Source: JAVXCQ01 sp036659415 (GTDB taxonomy: Bacteria > Bacillota > Negativicutes > Acidaminococcales > Acidaminococcaceae). From it: a stretch of DNA of 64,000 bases. The stretch spans positions 19,670 through 83,669 of the forward strand of contig JAVXCQ010000005.1 in the NCBI GenBank assembly GCA_036659415.1, written 5' to 3'. Below are positions 51,936 to 61,857 of this stretch, piece after piece. Both the position numbers and the translations under genes were made by a program. Below the pieces are notes generated by a model. That model was not told the origin of the DNA. It ran no database searches and worked only from the letters and a program-made list of their open reading frames with translations. Position 1 is the stretch's first letter. Each line of letters starts with the position of its first letter.

Positions 51936-51943
51936 GTTTTAGC

Positions 51944-54900
51944 TTATTTCTCTTCAAGATTATACTTGATTTTGATATCGCGATAACGAGTCATACCAGT
52001 ACCAGCAGGAATCAACTTACCAATAATAACGTTTTCTTTGAGGCCCAACAAGGGGTCAACCTTACCTTTAATAGCGGCATCGGTTAAGTTACGCGTTGTT
52101 TCTTGGAAGGAAGCTGCCGATAAGAAAGAGTCAGTAGCCAAAGAGGCTTTGGTAATACCGAGTAGAACTGGATGACCTTGTGCTTTTTCCAGCCCTTTTT
52201 CTTCCATTTCAAGATTTTGACCTTCAAATTCCGCAATATCAATAATTTCTCCAGGAAGCATTGATGTATCACCGGCTTCATCAATACGAACTTTTCTTAA
52301 CATTTGACGAACCATAACTTCGATATGCTTATCGTTGATTTCTACGCCCTGTGATTTGTAAACGCCCAGTACTTGAGTAACAATATAGCGTTGTGTCGCT
52401 CTTACGCCACTAATGCGCAAAATATCATGAGGATTCAAAGAACCTTCGGTCATTCTGTCGCCAACGCCAATTTCATCGCCTTCATTGACATGGATTTTTG
52501 CACCATAAGGAATAGTATAAGACTCGATTTCACCATTGGCTTGGGTAATCATCACACGACGAATGCCATCTTTTTCACCAAGACTAACAGTACCGGCATG
52601 CTCACTTAAAATACCAGGATGTTTAGGTTTACGTGCTTCAAACAATTCTTCAACACGAGGCAAACCTTGAGTGATATCATCACCGGCAACACCACCGGTA
52701 TGGAATGTACGCATGGTTAACTGAGTACCAGGTTCACCGATAGATTGAGCGGCAATTGTACCAACTGCTTCACCGACATCAACGTTTTTACCGGTAGCCA
52801 AGTTACGACCATAGCACTTACGGCAAACGCCGTAACGAGCTTTACAATTCAGTACGGAACGAATCTTGACTTTGGTTCTTAATTCTACGATTTTGTCAGC
52901 CATCTCGTCTGTAATATATTCATTGAGATGATAAATAACTTTATTCTTGGAGTTGGTAATATCTTCGGCAAGATTTCTACCCACAATACGATCATGCAAG
53001 GATTCAATAACGGTTTGACCGTTTTTGCCTTCTGTAATTGCGCCGATTTCAATACCTTCGATAGTATGATTACGTACTTTGACTTCTCGGACGTGTTCAT
53101 TGGCAAGCACCATTTCAACCAAGGCTTCATCAAAGATTGTACCAACCTTAGCTAGTACTTTACCTTCTTCACCTATAATATTCTCGGCTAAAGGCTTGCC
53201 GGCAAAATTATGCATTAAATGTTCTTTGAAGACAGAATGTACTTTTTCTTCACTTACATTAATAATCATAACCTCAGTTTGTTCACCATCGAAATCGTCC
53301 ATAGCATACAAAACGACTTCCATTACCTTAACCGCGTTAATTTTGTTGAAGACCTCGTCAGAAATCACGGTATCAGCTTCGACCAAGAGCTCGCCGCTCA
53401 CTGGGTCAAAAACATTGGCAGCTAAATTTCTACCCACCAGTACGTCTCTGAGCTTAGTTTGGCTAGCGCCAATGGTGGCTTTGCACAAACGGCTACGTTC
53501 CTTAATCAAGTCCATACCAATAACGTCGCAGTCGTCCTCACGCACAATAACATCTTGAGCCACGTCTACAAGACGACGAGTCAAATAGCCGGAGTCAGCT
53601 GTACGCAAAGCGGTATCTGCCAAGCCCTTACGTGCACCATGTGTGGAAATAAAGTATTCCAAAACGGTTAAACCTTCACGGAAGTTAGCTTTAATTGGAC
53701 GGTCAATGATTTTACCTGTTGGATCTGCCATCAAACCACGCATACCTGCTAGCTGACGAATCTGTTGTGTGTTACCACGAGCACCAGAGTTAGCCATCAT
53801 ATAAACAGGGTTGAAAGGATCCAGCGTGTTTTTCATCAAGGCTTCAGTAACATCATCAGTAGCTTTATTCCACAAGTCAATAACTTTACGATAACGTTCA
53901 TCCGCTGACATTAAGCCACGCATAAACATATTCTCTGTTCTATCAACTTGTTTTTCAGCCGCTGCCAAAATTGCAGGTTTTTCTGACGGGATTTTAATAT
54001 CAGAAACAGCAATCGAAATACCGGCTTTACAAGCATTGTTGTAACCCATTTTTTTAATCTTATCCAGAATTTCAGCAGTTTTAAGATTACCAAACAGCTT
54101 ATGTGCTTTAGCAACTAAGCGGCCTAATTCTTTTTTATCTGCTAATTTATCCAGTTCCCAGCCTTCTTTACCCTTATGATAGTAACGCAATTCAATTGGT
54201 AACTCTTCATTAAAGATAGCATTACCAATAGATGTAGTTACTAGGCTATGGCCTTCGTTGGATTTTTCAAGGAAAATTTCATTGTTTGGCATATAGATTT
54301 TGACGCGTGCCTGCAAGGCAACCACTCCGTGGAAATAAGCGAGCAGTGCTTCGTTAAAGCTACTGAAACGCATACCTTCACCCTTGGCGTGTTCTTTGAA
54401 GATTGTCAAATAGTAAACACCAAGCACCATATCCTGGGAAGGAACAGCAACTGGTTTACCATCTTTAGGAGCCAAGATATTATTAACTGAAAGCATGAGC
54501 ATTCTTGCTTCCGCTTGTGCTTCTGCAGAAAGTGGTAGATGGACTGCCATTTGGTCACCATCAAAATCGGCATTATAAGCAGTACAAACCAATGGATGCA
54601 GTTTGATCGCACGGCCTTCAGATAAAATAGGCTCAAAGGCTTGAATACCTAGTCTATGTAGCGTCGGTGCGCGGTTGAGTAGAACAGGGTGTTCTTTGAT
54701 AACATCCTCTAAAACGTCCCACACGGCTGAATTAGCACGTTCAACCATACGCTTAGCACTCTTAATATTATTAGCTTGTCCGCTATTAACCAAACGTTTC
54801 ATCACGAAGGGTTTAAAGAGTTCCAGTGCCATTTCTTTAGGTAAACCACATTGGTGCATTTTTAATTCCGGTCCAACTACGATAACAGAACGTCCTGAAT

Positions 54901-55912
54901 AGTCAACACGTTTGCCAAGCAAGTTCTGACGGAAACGACCTTGTTTACCTTTAAGCATATCAGACAAGGATTTAAGCGGTCTGTTGCCTGGTCCTGTAAC
55001 AGGACGACCACGACGACCATTATCAATCAAAGCATCTACGGCTTCTTGTAGCATCCGTTTTTCATTGCGTACAATGATATCCGGTGCATTAAGCTCTAAT
55101 AATCTCTTCAAGCGATTATTGCGATTAATAACACGGCGATAGAGATCATTAAGATCAGAGGTAGCAAAACGACCACCGTCAAGCTGCACCATCGGACGCA
55201 ATTCCGGTGGAATTACCGGCACCACATCAAGAATCATCCATTCCGGACGATTGCCTGATTTTAAGAAGGCTTCACAAACATCTAGTCTGCGAACAAGGCT
55301 ACGACGTTTTTGGGTACTGGTTTCAACTTTGAGTTCAGCACGTAATTGAACGGATAGTTCATCCAGTTTAATTTCTCTGAGCAATTGTTTAATAGCAGTA
55401 GCACCCATCCCCACGGTAAAGTGGTTGCCATATTTATCAAAGTTTTCAATGTATTCTGCTTCGCTTAGCAATTGTTTTTTGGTCAAAGGCGTTTCACCTG
55501 GATCAAGCACAATGTAATTCGCAAAATACAAAACTTTTTCTAAAGCACGTTGTCCGATATCAAGAATGGAGCCCATTCTGCTTGGAATGCCTTTGAAGTA
55601 CCAAATATGAGAAACGGGAGCAGCCAATTGAATATGCCCCATACGGTCACGACGCACTTTAGAGCGAGTTACCTCAACTCCGCATTTGTCACAAACAATC
55701 CCCTTATAGCGAATTCGTTTGTATTTTCCGCAATGACATTCCCAATCTTTTGTTGGTCCAAAGATTTTTTCGCAGAACAAACCATCGCGCTCAGGTTTTA
55801 GTGTTCTGTAGTTAATTGTTTCAGGTTTGCGTACTTCGCCGTAGGACCACTCCAAAATTTGTTCCGGCGAAGCCAGACCGATACGCATTGAGTCAAAATT
55901 ATTTACATCCAA
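51944..55912 (-). CDS. rpoC: RNA polymerase beta-prime subunit
   Basis: Beta-prime holds the catalytic magnesium in NADFDGDQMAVHLP and the N-terminal zinc site CHCGKYKRIRYKG...CDKCG. The family start is MLDVNNFDS; here the bases before LDVNN or DVNN are CTG TTG, so no ATG or GTG is available. TTG at 55912 (1322 residues) or CTG at 55915 must serve, with AAGGGAG 9-12 nt upstream, right after the rpoB stop. An in-frame ATG at 56035 lies deep inside rpoB and is rejected. A terminator follows the gene. Confidence 0.95.
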   Translation of the reverse strand: MDVNNFDSMRIGLASPEQILEWSYGEVRKPETINYRTLKPERDGLFCEKIFGPTKDWECHCGKYKRIRYKGIVCDKCGVEVTRSKVRRDRMGHIQLAAPVSHIWYFKGIPSRMGSILDIGQRALEKVLYFANYIVLDPGETPLTKKQLLSEAEYIENFDKYGNHFTVGMGATAIKQLLREIKLDELSVQLRAELKVETSTQKRRSLVRRLDVCEAFLKSGNRPEWMILDVVPVIPPELRPMVQLDGGRFATSDLNDLYRRVINRNNRLKRLLELNAPDIIVRNEKRMLQEAVDALIDNGRRGRPVTGPGNRPLKSLSDMLKGKQGRFRQNLLGKRVDYSGRSVIVVGPELKMHQCGLPKEMALELFKPFVMKRLVNSGQANNIKSAKRMVERANSAVWDVLEDVIKEHPVLLNRAPTLHRLGIQAFEPILSEGRAIKLHPLVCTAYNADFDGDQMAVHLPLSAEAQAEARMLMLSVNNILAPKDGKPVAVPSQDMVLGVYYLTIFKEHAKGEGMRFSSFNEALLAYFHGVVALQARVKIYMPNNEIFLEKSNEGHSLVTTSIGNAIFNEELPIELRYYHKGKEGWELDKLADKKELGRLVAKAHKLFGNLKTAEILDKIKKMGYNNACKAGISIAVSDIKIPSEKPAILAAAEKQVDRTENMFMRGLMSADERYRKVIDLWNKATDDVTEALMKNTLDPFNPVYMMANSGARGNTQQIRQLAGMRGLMADPTGKIIDRPIKANFREGLTVLEYFISTHGARKGLADTALRTADSGYLTRRLVDVAQDVIVREDDCDVIGMDLIKERSRLCKATIGASQTKLRDVLVGRNLAANVFDPVSGELLVEADTVISDEVFNKINAVKVMEVVLYAMDDFDGEQTEVMIINVSEEKVHSVFKEHLMHNFAGKPLAENIIGEEGKVLAKVGTIFDEALVEMVLANEHVREVKVRNHTIEGIEIGAITEGKNGQTVIESLHDRIVGRNLAEDITNSKNKVIYHLNEYITDEMADKIVELRTKVKIRSVLNCKARYGVCRKCYGRNLATGKNVDVGEAVGTIAAQSIGEPGTQLTMRTFHTGGVAGDDITQGLPRVEELFEARKPKHPGILSEHAGTVSLGEKDGIRRVMITQANGEIESYTIPYGAKIHVNEGDEIGVGDRMTEGSLNPHDILRISGVRATQRYIVTQVLGVYKSQGVEINDKHIEVMVRQMLRKVRIDEAGDTSMLPGEIIDIAEFEGQNLEMEEKGLEKAQGHPVLLGITKASLATDSFLSAASFQETTRNLTDAAIKGKVDPLLGLKENVIIGKLIPAGTGMTRYRDIKIKYNLEEK

Positions 55913-55931
55913 CAGAATCGATCGCTCCCTT

Positions 55932-58900
55932 CTACTCAAACTCTTCTTTGGAATCATCAACTGCTGAGGTGATTCCATCGAGGTCATCATTTTTATCATC
56001 AAAATTATCCAAAGACATATTGCCGATATCAGCAATTAAATCAAAATCCGGATCCAGTGGTTCACCGGCATCGTTTAATGATTCATTGCTATTCGTATTG
56101 GTTGCCAGTGGCAACTCTCCGTCGACATTGATATCCATTTCACGAGCTGTTTCATTAATATCATCGTCATTATCACGCATAGAAATTTCTTCCTCATCTT
56201 CATTGAGGACTTTAATATCCAAGCCAATACTTTGTAATTCTTTGATTAGAACTTTGAAGGATTCTGGCACTCCCGGTTCAGGAATGTTTTCTCCCTTAAC
56301 AATCGCTTCATAAGTTTTAACACGACCAACAACATCATCTGATTTAACGGTAAGGATCTCTTGCAGCGTATAAGCAGCGCCATATGCTTCCAAGGCCCAA
56401 ACTTCCATTTCACCAAATCTTTGTCCGCCAAATTGAGCTTTACCGCCCAATGGTTGTTGTGTTACTAAAGAGTAAGGTCCAGTAGAACGAGCATGAATTT
56501 TATCATCAACAAGATGATGCAATTTCAGCATATAAACGCAACCAACTGTTACCTTATTATCAAAAGGTTCGCCTGTCCGGCCATCATAAAGCAAGGTTTT
56601 GCCGCTAGGGTCAATTTCAGCTAATTCCAGCGTGTCTTGCAAATCTTGTTCATGAGCACCATCAAAAACAGGTACAGCCATTTTTACCGCATGTTCCACG
56701 GTTTTTGGCATACCATATTTTTCAGTGTCGTAGCCATAGCCATTGAGTTTTTCAGCAAGACCACTTTCCCCTGCCTCAATTTTCAGCCCCAACGCACAAG
56801 CAGCCCAACCTAGATGTGCTTCCAAAATCTGTCCAATATTCATACGGCTCGGTACGCCCAAAGGATTGAGTACTACTTGCACAGGTTCACCATTAGGCAA
56901 GAACGGCATATCTTCACGTGGCATAATACGGGAAACAACACCCTTATTACCATGACGACCGGCCATCTTATCGCCTTCGGAAATTTTACGTTTTTGTGCA
57001 ATATGTACCCGCACTTGTTCGTTAACTCCTGGTGGCAATTCATCACCATTTTCACGGGTAAAGACTTTGACGCTAACGATTTTACCGGCTTCACCATGTG
57101 GAACCCGTAAAGAGCTATCGCGAACTTCTCTAGCTTTTTCGCCAAAAATAGCACGTAATAAACGTTCTTCCGCTGTAAGCTCGGTTTCACCTTTAGGTGT
57201 TACTTTGCCTACCAAGATATCGCCAGGACGAACTTCCGCACCGATGCGAATAATTCCTCGTTCATCAAGATCTTTACGTGCTTCTTCAGCTACGTTAGGA
57301 ATATCACAAGTAATTTCTTCCGCACCTAATTTGGTATCACGAGCATCGCAATCATATTCTTCAATGTGGATAGAGGTAAAGACGTCTGCCTTAACCAAAT
57401 CCTCATTCAATAAGATAGCATCTTCATAGTTGTAACCTTCCCAAGGCATATAGGCCACAACAACATTGTGTCCTAGTGCCAACTCACCATGATCGGTAGC
57501 GGGACCATCTGCCAGTACTTGCCCAGCAACAACTTGGTCACCCTTGTGCACAATCGGTCGTTGGTTAACACAAGTTCCTTGATTGGAACGTTTGAATTTT
57601 AAAAGCTTGTAGGTGTCAACACCGTCATCATTTTTAATTTTAATTTCATTGCCGGTAACTCTTTCCACAACACCTGCGTGTTGAGCCAGAATACAAACAC
57701 CGGAGTCAACAGCCACTTTATATTCCATACCAGTGCCCACAACAGGAGCCTGTGTGCATAAAAGCGGTACTGCTTGACGCTGCATATTCGCACCCATTAG
57801 AGCACGGTTGGCATCATCGTTTTCCAAGAAAGGAATTAAAGCCGTTGCAATAGAAACAACCTGTTTCGGAGAAACGTCCATATAATCTGCTTGTTCAGCT
57901 GGAATAACCAATACTTCATTACGATAGCGTGCTGTAACACGTTCTTCAAGGAAGGTGCCGTCCTCGGCTAAAGGTTCATTGGCCTGAGCACAAATGTACT
58001 CATCTTCTTCATCAGCCGTCAAATACACAATTTCATCAGTTACTTTACGATTCTTTTTATCCACTTTGCGATAAGGCGTTTCCATGAAACCAAAACGGTT
58101 GATAATAGCAAAGGTAGACAAAGAACCAATCAGTCCGATGTTAGGACCTTCAGGGGTTTCAATCGGGCACATACGGCCATAATGGGAGTGATGTACGTCA
58201 CGCACTTCATAACCGGCACGTTCACGAGATAGTCCACCAGGTCCAAGGGCAGAAAGACGACGTTTATGTGTCAGCTCTGCTAAAGGATTGTTTTGATCCA
58301 TAAATTGTGATAACTGACTGGAACCAAAGAATTCTTTAATGGAAGCAACTACCGGGCGAATATTAATCAGGGCCTGCGGTGTAATGATTTCCACGTCTTG
58401 AATCGTCATACGTTCCTTAACAACACGTTCCATTCTGGCCAACCCAATGCGGAACTGGTTTTGTAATAATTCGCCAACGCTACGTACACGACGATTACCC
58501 AAATGGTCAATATCATCTGGAATACCTAAACCATCCATTAAGTTCAACAAATAACCAAACGCAGCCAAAATATCTTCGGCCGTTACGGTTCTATGTTGTT
58601 CAGGAATTTCCGTCGTAAAAATCAACTTCAAGGGTTGATTTTTCACCATCACCATAGCCGATTGCAAGCCACCGGCAGCATAAATACCACTTTGTTCAAT
58701 AATATCAATAGCGGCATCGTCAATATGAGTGCCAGCTTCAAGAATAATTTCACCGGTAGTAGCATCCACGATAGGTTCAGCTAAAGTTTTGTCCAGCAAG
58801 CGTCTCCGCCAGCCGAGTTTTTTATTTAATTTGTAACGCCCAACGCTTGCTAAGTCATAACGTTTAGGGTCAAAAAAAGTAGTTTCAATCAATTGTTTAG

Positions 58901-59645
58901 CATTTTCTAGGGTAGGAGGTTCACCTGGACGCAATTTTTTGTAAACTTCTACCAAGGCTTCTTCGCGATCAATGGTGGAATCTTTTTCCAAGGAAGCTAA
59001 AACTGCTGAATGATTGCCAAATAAATCCACAATCTCTTCATTGGTGGAAAGCCCCAAGGCACGCAAAAGAACCGTGGCCGGTAATTTTCTAGTCCGGTCT
59101 ACACGGGCAAAAACAACATCATTAACATCAGTTTCAAACTCAATCCACGCACCACGGTTAGGAATGACAGTCGTACCATAAAGTTTTTTCCCGCTAGGAT
59201 CCATGTTGCCATTGTAATAAACGCCAGGAGATCTGACTAATTGGCTAACAATGACACGTTCCGCACCATTAATAATAAAAGTACCTGTTTGGGTCATGAG
59301 AGGGAAATCGCCCATAAATACTTTGGATTCTTTAATCTCACCAGTATCTTTATATAGAAGTCTAACATTTACATTCAACGGAGCTGAATAACTGGCATCA
59401 CGTTCTTTACATTCTTCGACATTATATTTCGGCTCACCCATAGCAAAGCTCTCAAAGGTCAATTCCAAATTGCCGGTAAAATCTTTGATTGGAGAAATAT
59501 CTTTAAATATTTCGCAGAGACCTTCACGCATGAACCACTCATACGATTTTCTCTGGATGTCAATCAAATGAGGCATTTTAAGAACTTCTGTAATTCTAGC
59601 GTAGCTATACCGTGTTCTATCACCAATCGGAACCGGTTTAAACAT
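55932..59645 (-). CDS. rpoB: RNA polymerase beta subunit
   Basis: The 1237-residue protein starts MFKPVPIGDRTRYSYARI from the ATG at 59645, with GAGG 6 nt upstream; the GTG at 59657 is rejected. The rifampicin-site region SQLSQFMDQNNPLAELTHKR then RLSALGPGG shows wild-type residues at the common resistance positions. The C-terminus carries an acidic tail of about 85 residues after DIKVLNEDEEEISMRD, longer than in many relatives. rpoB has its own promoter and long leader behind the rplL terminator. rpoC follows after 19 bp. Confidence 0.96.
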   Translation of the reverse strand: MFKPVPIGDRTRYSYARITEVLKMPHLIDIQRKSYEWFMREGLCEIFKDISPIKDFTGNLELTFESFAMGEPKYNVEECKERDASYSAPLNVNVRLLYKDTGEIKESKVFMGDFPLMTQTGTFIINGAERVIVSQLVRSPGVYYNGNMDPSGKKLYGTTVIPNRGAWIEFETDVNDVVFARVDRTRKLPATVLLRALGLSTNEEIVDLFGNHSAVLASLEKDSTIDREEALVEVYKKLRPGEPPTLENAKQLIETTFFDPKRYDLASVGRYKLNKKLGWRRRLLDKTLAEPIVDATTGEIILEAGTHIDDAAIDIIEQSGIYAAGGLQSAMVMVKNQPLKLIFTTEIPEQHRTVTAEDILAAFGYLLNLMDGLGIPDDIDHLGNRRVRSVGELLQNQFRIGLARMERVVKERMTIQDVEIITPQALINIRPVVASIKEFFGSSQLSQFMDQNNPLAELTHKRRLSALGPGGLSRERAGYEVRDVHHSHYGRMCPIETPEGPNIGLIGSLSTFAIINRFGFMETPYRKVDKKNRKVTDEIVYLTADEEDEYICAQANEPLAEDGTFLEERVTARYRNEVLVIPAEQADYMDVSPKQVVSIATALIPFLENDDANRALMGANMQRQAVPLLCTQAPVVGTGMEYKVAVDSGVCILAQHAGVVERVTGNEIKIKNDDGVDTYKLLKFKRSNQGTCVNQRPIVHKGDQVVAGQVLADGPATDHGELALGHNVVVAYMPWEGYNYEDAILLNEDLVKADVFTSIHIEEYDCDARDTKLGAEEITCDIPNVAEEARKDLDERGIIRIGAEVRPGDILVGKVTPKGETELTAEERLLRAIFGEKAREVRDSSLRVPHGEAGKIVSVKVFTRENGDELPPGVNEQVRVHIAQKRKISEGDKMAGRHGNKGVVSRIMPREDMPFLPNGEPVQVVLNPLGVPSRMNIGQILEAHLGWAACALGLKIEAGESGLAEKLNGYGYDTEKYGMPKTVEHAVKMAVPVFDGAHEQDLQDTLELAEIDPSGKTLLYDGRTGEPFDNKVTVGCVYMLKLHHLVDDKIHARSTGPYSLVTQQPLGGKAQFGGQRFGEMEVWALEAYGAAYTLQEILTVKSDDVVGRVKTYEAIVKGENIPEPGVPESFKVLIKELQSIGLDIKVLNEDEEEISMRDNDDDINETAREMDINVDGELPLATNTNSNESLNDAGEPLDPDFDLIADIGNMSLDNFDDKNDDLDGITSAVDDSKEEFE

Positions 59646-59707
59646 GTATTTCCTCACCCCTTAACATTTTTGTTAGGCAGACACAAGTAAGTGCGTTTTC
59701 GTAGACG

Positions 59708-59750
59708 AAAAAAATAGCAAGGCATTCATATCTATAATGACCTCGCTTTT
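59708..59750 (-). promoter_or_regulatory. terminator-like hairpin in the rpoB leader
   Basis: On the minus strand AGCGAGG pairs with CCTTGCT, extended by a CAT/ATG pair, and is followed by seven T. It lies about 60 nt before the rpoB start and about 105 nt into the transcript, so it could act as an attenuator. Confidence 0.5.
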
Positions 59751-59860
59751 TACTCGATGACGTAAACGTACTCCATCTCCCCTATATGAGCGAAACACGA
59801 TGCTCAACCACTGAACCCTCGCGTTCGTTATCAACTACTTAAAGCTTACTGTAGGATAGT

Positions 59861-59889
59861 ATTTTATCATAATCATCTTACATTGTCAA
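59861..59889 (-). promoter_or_regulatory. promoter of rpoB-rpoC
   Basis: Perfect TTGACA (59889-59884), 17 bp, TAAAAT (59866-59861) on the minus strand, between the rplL terminator and rpoB. It predicts a leader of about 205 nt. Confidence 0.85.
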
Positions 59890-59901
59890 TAACAAATAGA
59901 C

Positions 59902-59931
59902 AAAAAAAATACCCTCTGTTAAGAGGGTATT
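59902..59931 (-). terminator. terminator after rplL
   Basis: AATACCCTCT pairs with AGAGGGTATT, followed by eight T on the minus strand, 12 bp behind the rplL stop. Confidence 0.9.
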
Positions 59932-59942
59932 TTAAAAATCAA

Positions 59943-60308
59943 TTATTTAACTTCTACAGATGCGCCAGCTTCTTCAAGTTTAGCTTTCAAAGCATCAGCG
60001 TCAGCTTTAGCGATTTTTTCTTTAATTGCTTTAGGTGCGCCGTCAACCATTTCTTTAGCTTCTTTCAAGCCAAGACCAGTTACTTCGCGAACAACTTTGA
60101 TTACGTTGATTTTGCTGCCACCAGCACTAGTTAGGATTACGTCAAATTCGCTTTGCTCTTCAGCAACAGCAGCACCAGCAGGAGCTGCAGCTACAGCTAC
60201 AGGAGCAGCAGCAGACACGCCAAATTTTTCTTCAAGAGCTTTCACCAATTCAGAAAGTTCAAGCACGGTCATAGATTCAATAGCTTCCATAATTTGTTCA
60301 TTAGTCAT
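59943..60308 (-). CDS. rplL: 50S ribosomal protein L7/L12 (bL12)
   Basis: The 121-residue stalk protein recruits translation GTPases. It has the N-terminal dimerisation helix pair, an Ala/Val/Pro hinge (about 36-52), and the C-terminal domain with KINVIKVVREVTGLGLKEAK. The ATG at 60308 has GGAGG 9 nt upstream; an extension to 60323 is rejected. Confidence 0.97.
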   Translation of the reverse strand: MTNEQIMEAIESMTVLELSELVKALEEKFGVSAAAPVAVAAAPAGAAVAEEQSEFDVILTSAGGSKINVIKVVREVTGLGLKEAKEMVDGAPKAIKEKIAKADADALKAKLEEAGASVEVK

Positions 60309-60379
60309 AATATATACCTCCAAAGTTTTCTTTTAATTTATTTTAGGGCCTTGCCCCAATTAACAACTTAGTAGTTCGC

Positions 60380-60907
60380 TTATGCGGACTCTTTTGCTTT
60401 GCGTACTGCTTCTAGAGCGTACACAAATTTGCGAATGGTTCCTTGCAATACATTAGCCAATCCAGAGATTGGAGCTTGCATGCTTCCCAGCATTTTTGCA
60501 AGTAATACTTCGCGTGGCGGCAACTCGGCCAAAGCTTTAATTTCCTCTGCAGAAATGAGCTTTCCGTCAAGAATACCAACTTTAACTTTCATAACCTTGT
60601 TCGCTTTAGCAAAATCACAAATGATTTTTGCTACGGCAACTGGGTCTTCAGGAGCTACCGCAATAGCAGTATTTTGTTCTAGATAAGAATCTAGTCCTTC
60701 AATACCAGCATCCTGAGCAGCAATACGTAGCAAAGTGTTTTTTACAACAACATATGTTACACCTGCTTCACGCATACTACGACGAAGTTTTGTATCCTGA
60801 GCAACTGTTAAGCCATGGTAATCAACCAAAACTGTACATTTTGCGCCAGTCAAAAGTTCCTTAATTACAGCAATTTTTGCAACCTTTTCAGGTCTATAAT
60901 CTGCCAT
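60380..60907 (-). CDS. rplJ: 50S ribosomal protein L10 (uL10)
   Basis: The 175-residue protein anchors L7/L12 dimers on 23S rRNA. RPEKVAKIAVIKELL and TVLVDYHGLTVAQDTKLR are conserved. It is preceded by an L10-type leader and attenuator that probably senses excess L10-L12 complex. Confidence 0.97.
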   Translation of the reverse strand: MADYRPEKVAKIAVIKELLTGAKCTVLVDYHGLTVAQDTKLRRSMREAGVTYVVVKNTLLRIAAQDAGIEGLDSYLEQNTAIAVAPEDPVAVAKIICDFAKANKVMKVKVGILDGKLISAEEIKALAELPPREVLLAKMLGSMQAPISGLANVLQGTIRKFVYALEAVRKAKESA

Positions 60908-60941
60908 CTATTACACCTCCTTGTCGAAATCTCATCAAATC

Positions 60942-61050
60942 AAAAAGACCTCTCGGCGCACAAGCCGGAGGTCGTAGTAATTTATACGTCTCCAACCTCG
61001 GCAGGCGATTTTCATCTTACGCAACAAGTTGCACCTACTGTCTCTGGCCC
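60942..61050 (-). promoter_or_regulatory. L10 leader with attenuator
   Basis: The minus strand holds the L10-leader motifs AGAGACAGTAGGTGC (61045-61031) and CGCCTGCCGAGGT, followed by the terminator hairpin GACCTCCGGC-loop-GCCGAGAGGTC with a TTTTT tail (60973-60942). L10-L12 binding to the leader is expected to favour termination ahead of rplJ-rplL. Confidence 0.82.
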
Positions 61051-61098
61051 GATCATCTATTTTGAAATGATTTTATATAAACTGCAAGCAGTTTATGA

Positions 61099-61800
61099 TT
61101 ATTTATCGCTGGTAGCTTTCAATACATCAATAGCTACACCAGGTCCCATTGTCGTGGACAGGGTAACAGATTTAATATATTGGCCTTTTGCGCCAGCTGG
61201 TTTTACTTTAATTAAAGTTTCGATCAAAGTAAGATAGTTTGCCAACAATTGTTCAGCAGTAAAAGATGCCTTACCAATAGAAGTCTGGACATTACCAGAT
61301 TTATCAGTACGATATTCAATCTTACCTGCTTTAATTTCGTTAACTGCACGAGTTACGTCCATAGTAACAGTACCAACTTTAGGATTAGGCATTAAACCTT
61401 TAGGTCCTAAAATTTTACCAATACGACCAACTAAACCCATCATATCAGGAGTTGCTACAGCAACATCAAAATCGGTCCAGCCAGCTTGAATTTTTGCTAC
61501 AAGCTCATCAGCACCAACATAATCAGCACCAGCAGCTTCAGCTTCAGCCACTTTAGCACCTTTAGCAAAAACCAAAACAGTTTTGGATTTACCAGTACCA
61601 TGTGGAAGCACTAAGGCGCCACGTACTTGTTGATCAGCATATTTAGGATTTACACCCAAACGGATAGATGCTTCAACGGAACTGTCAAATTTAGTAACGC
61701 TGGTTTTTCCCATAAGCTCTACAGCTTCTTTAGGAGCATAGAATTTGTCAGCCTCAATTAATTTAGCGGCTTCTTGATATTTTTTACCTTGTTTTGCCAT
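61099..61800 (-). CDS. rplA: 50S ribosomal protein L1 (uL1)
   Basis: The 233-residue L1-stalk protein has the KFDSSVEASIRLGVNPKYAD segment and GPKGLMPNPKVGTVT signature. The ATG at 61800 has GAGGAGG upstream; the ORF extension to 61824 is rejected. Confidence 0.97.
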   Translation of the reverse strand: MAKQGKKYQEAAKLIEADKFYAPKEAVELMGKTSVTKFDSSVEASIRLGVNPKYADQQVRGALVLPHGTGKSKTVLVFAKGAKVAEAEAAGADYVGADELVAKIQAGWTDFDVAVATPDMMGLVGRIGKILGPKGLMPNPKVGTVTMDVTRAVNEIKAGKIEYRTDKSGNVQTSIGKASFTAEQLLANYLTLIETLIKVKPAGAKGQYIKSVTLSTTMGPGVAIDVLKATSDK

Positions 61801-61857
61801 GTTTCTTTCCTCCTCGTGGTACAAACGGCTCTACGCCTCCCACTAATTTAAAACTAA

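Noticed and set aside
55816..56313. 165-codon plus-strand frame
   Set aside because: Antisense to the rpoB-rpoC junction; serine-rich low-complexity translation of the acidic RpoB tail.
57000..58600. Possible rifampicin-resistance changes in rpoB
   Set aside because: The drug-site motifs SQFMDQNNPL, THKRR and SALGPGG are wild type.
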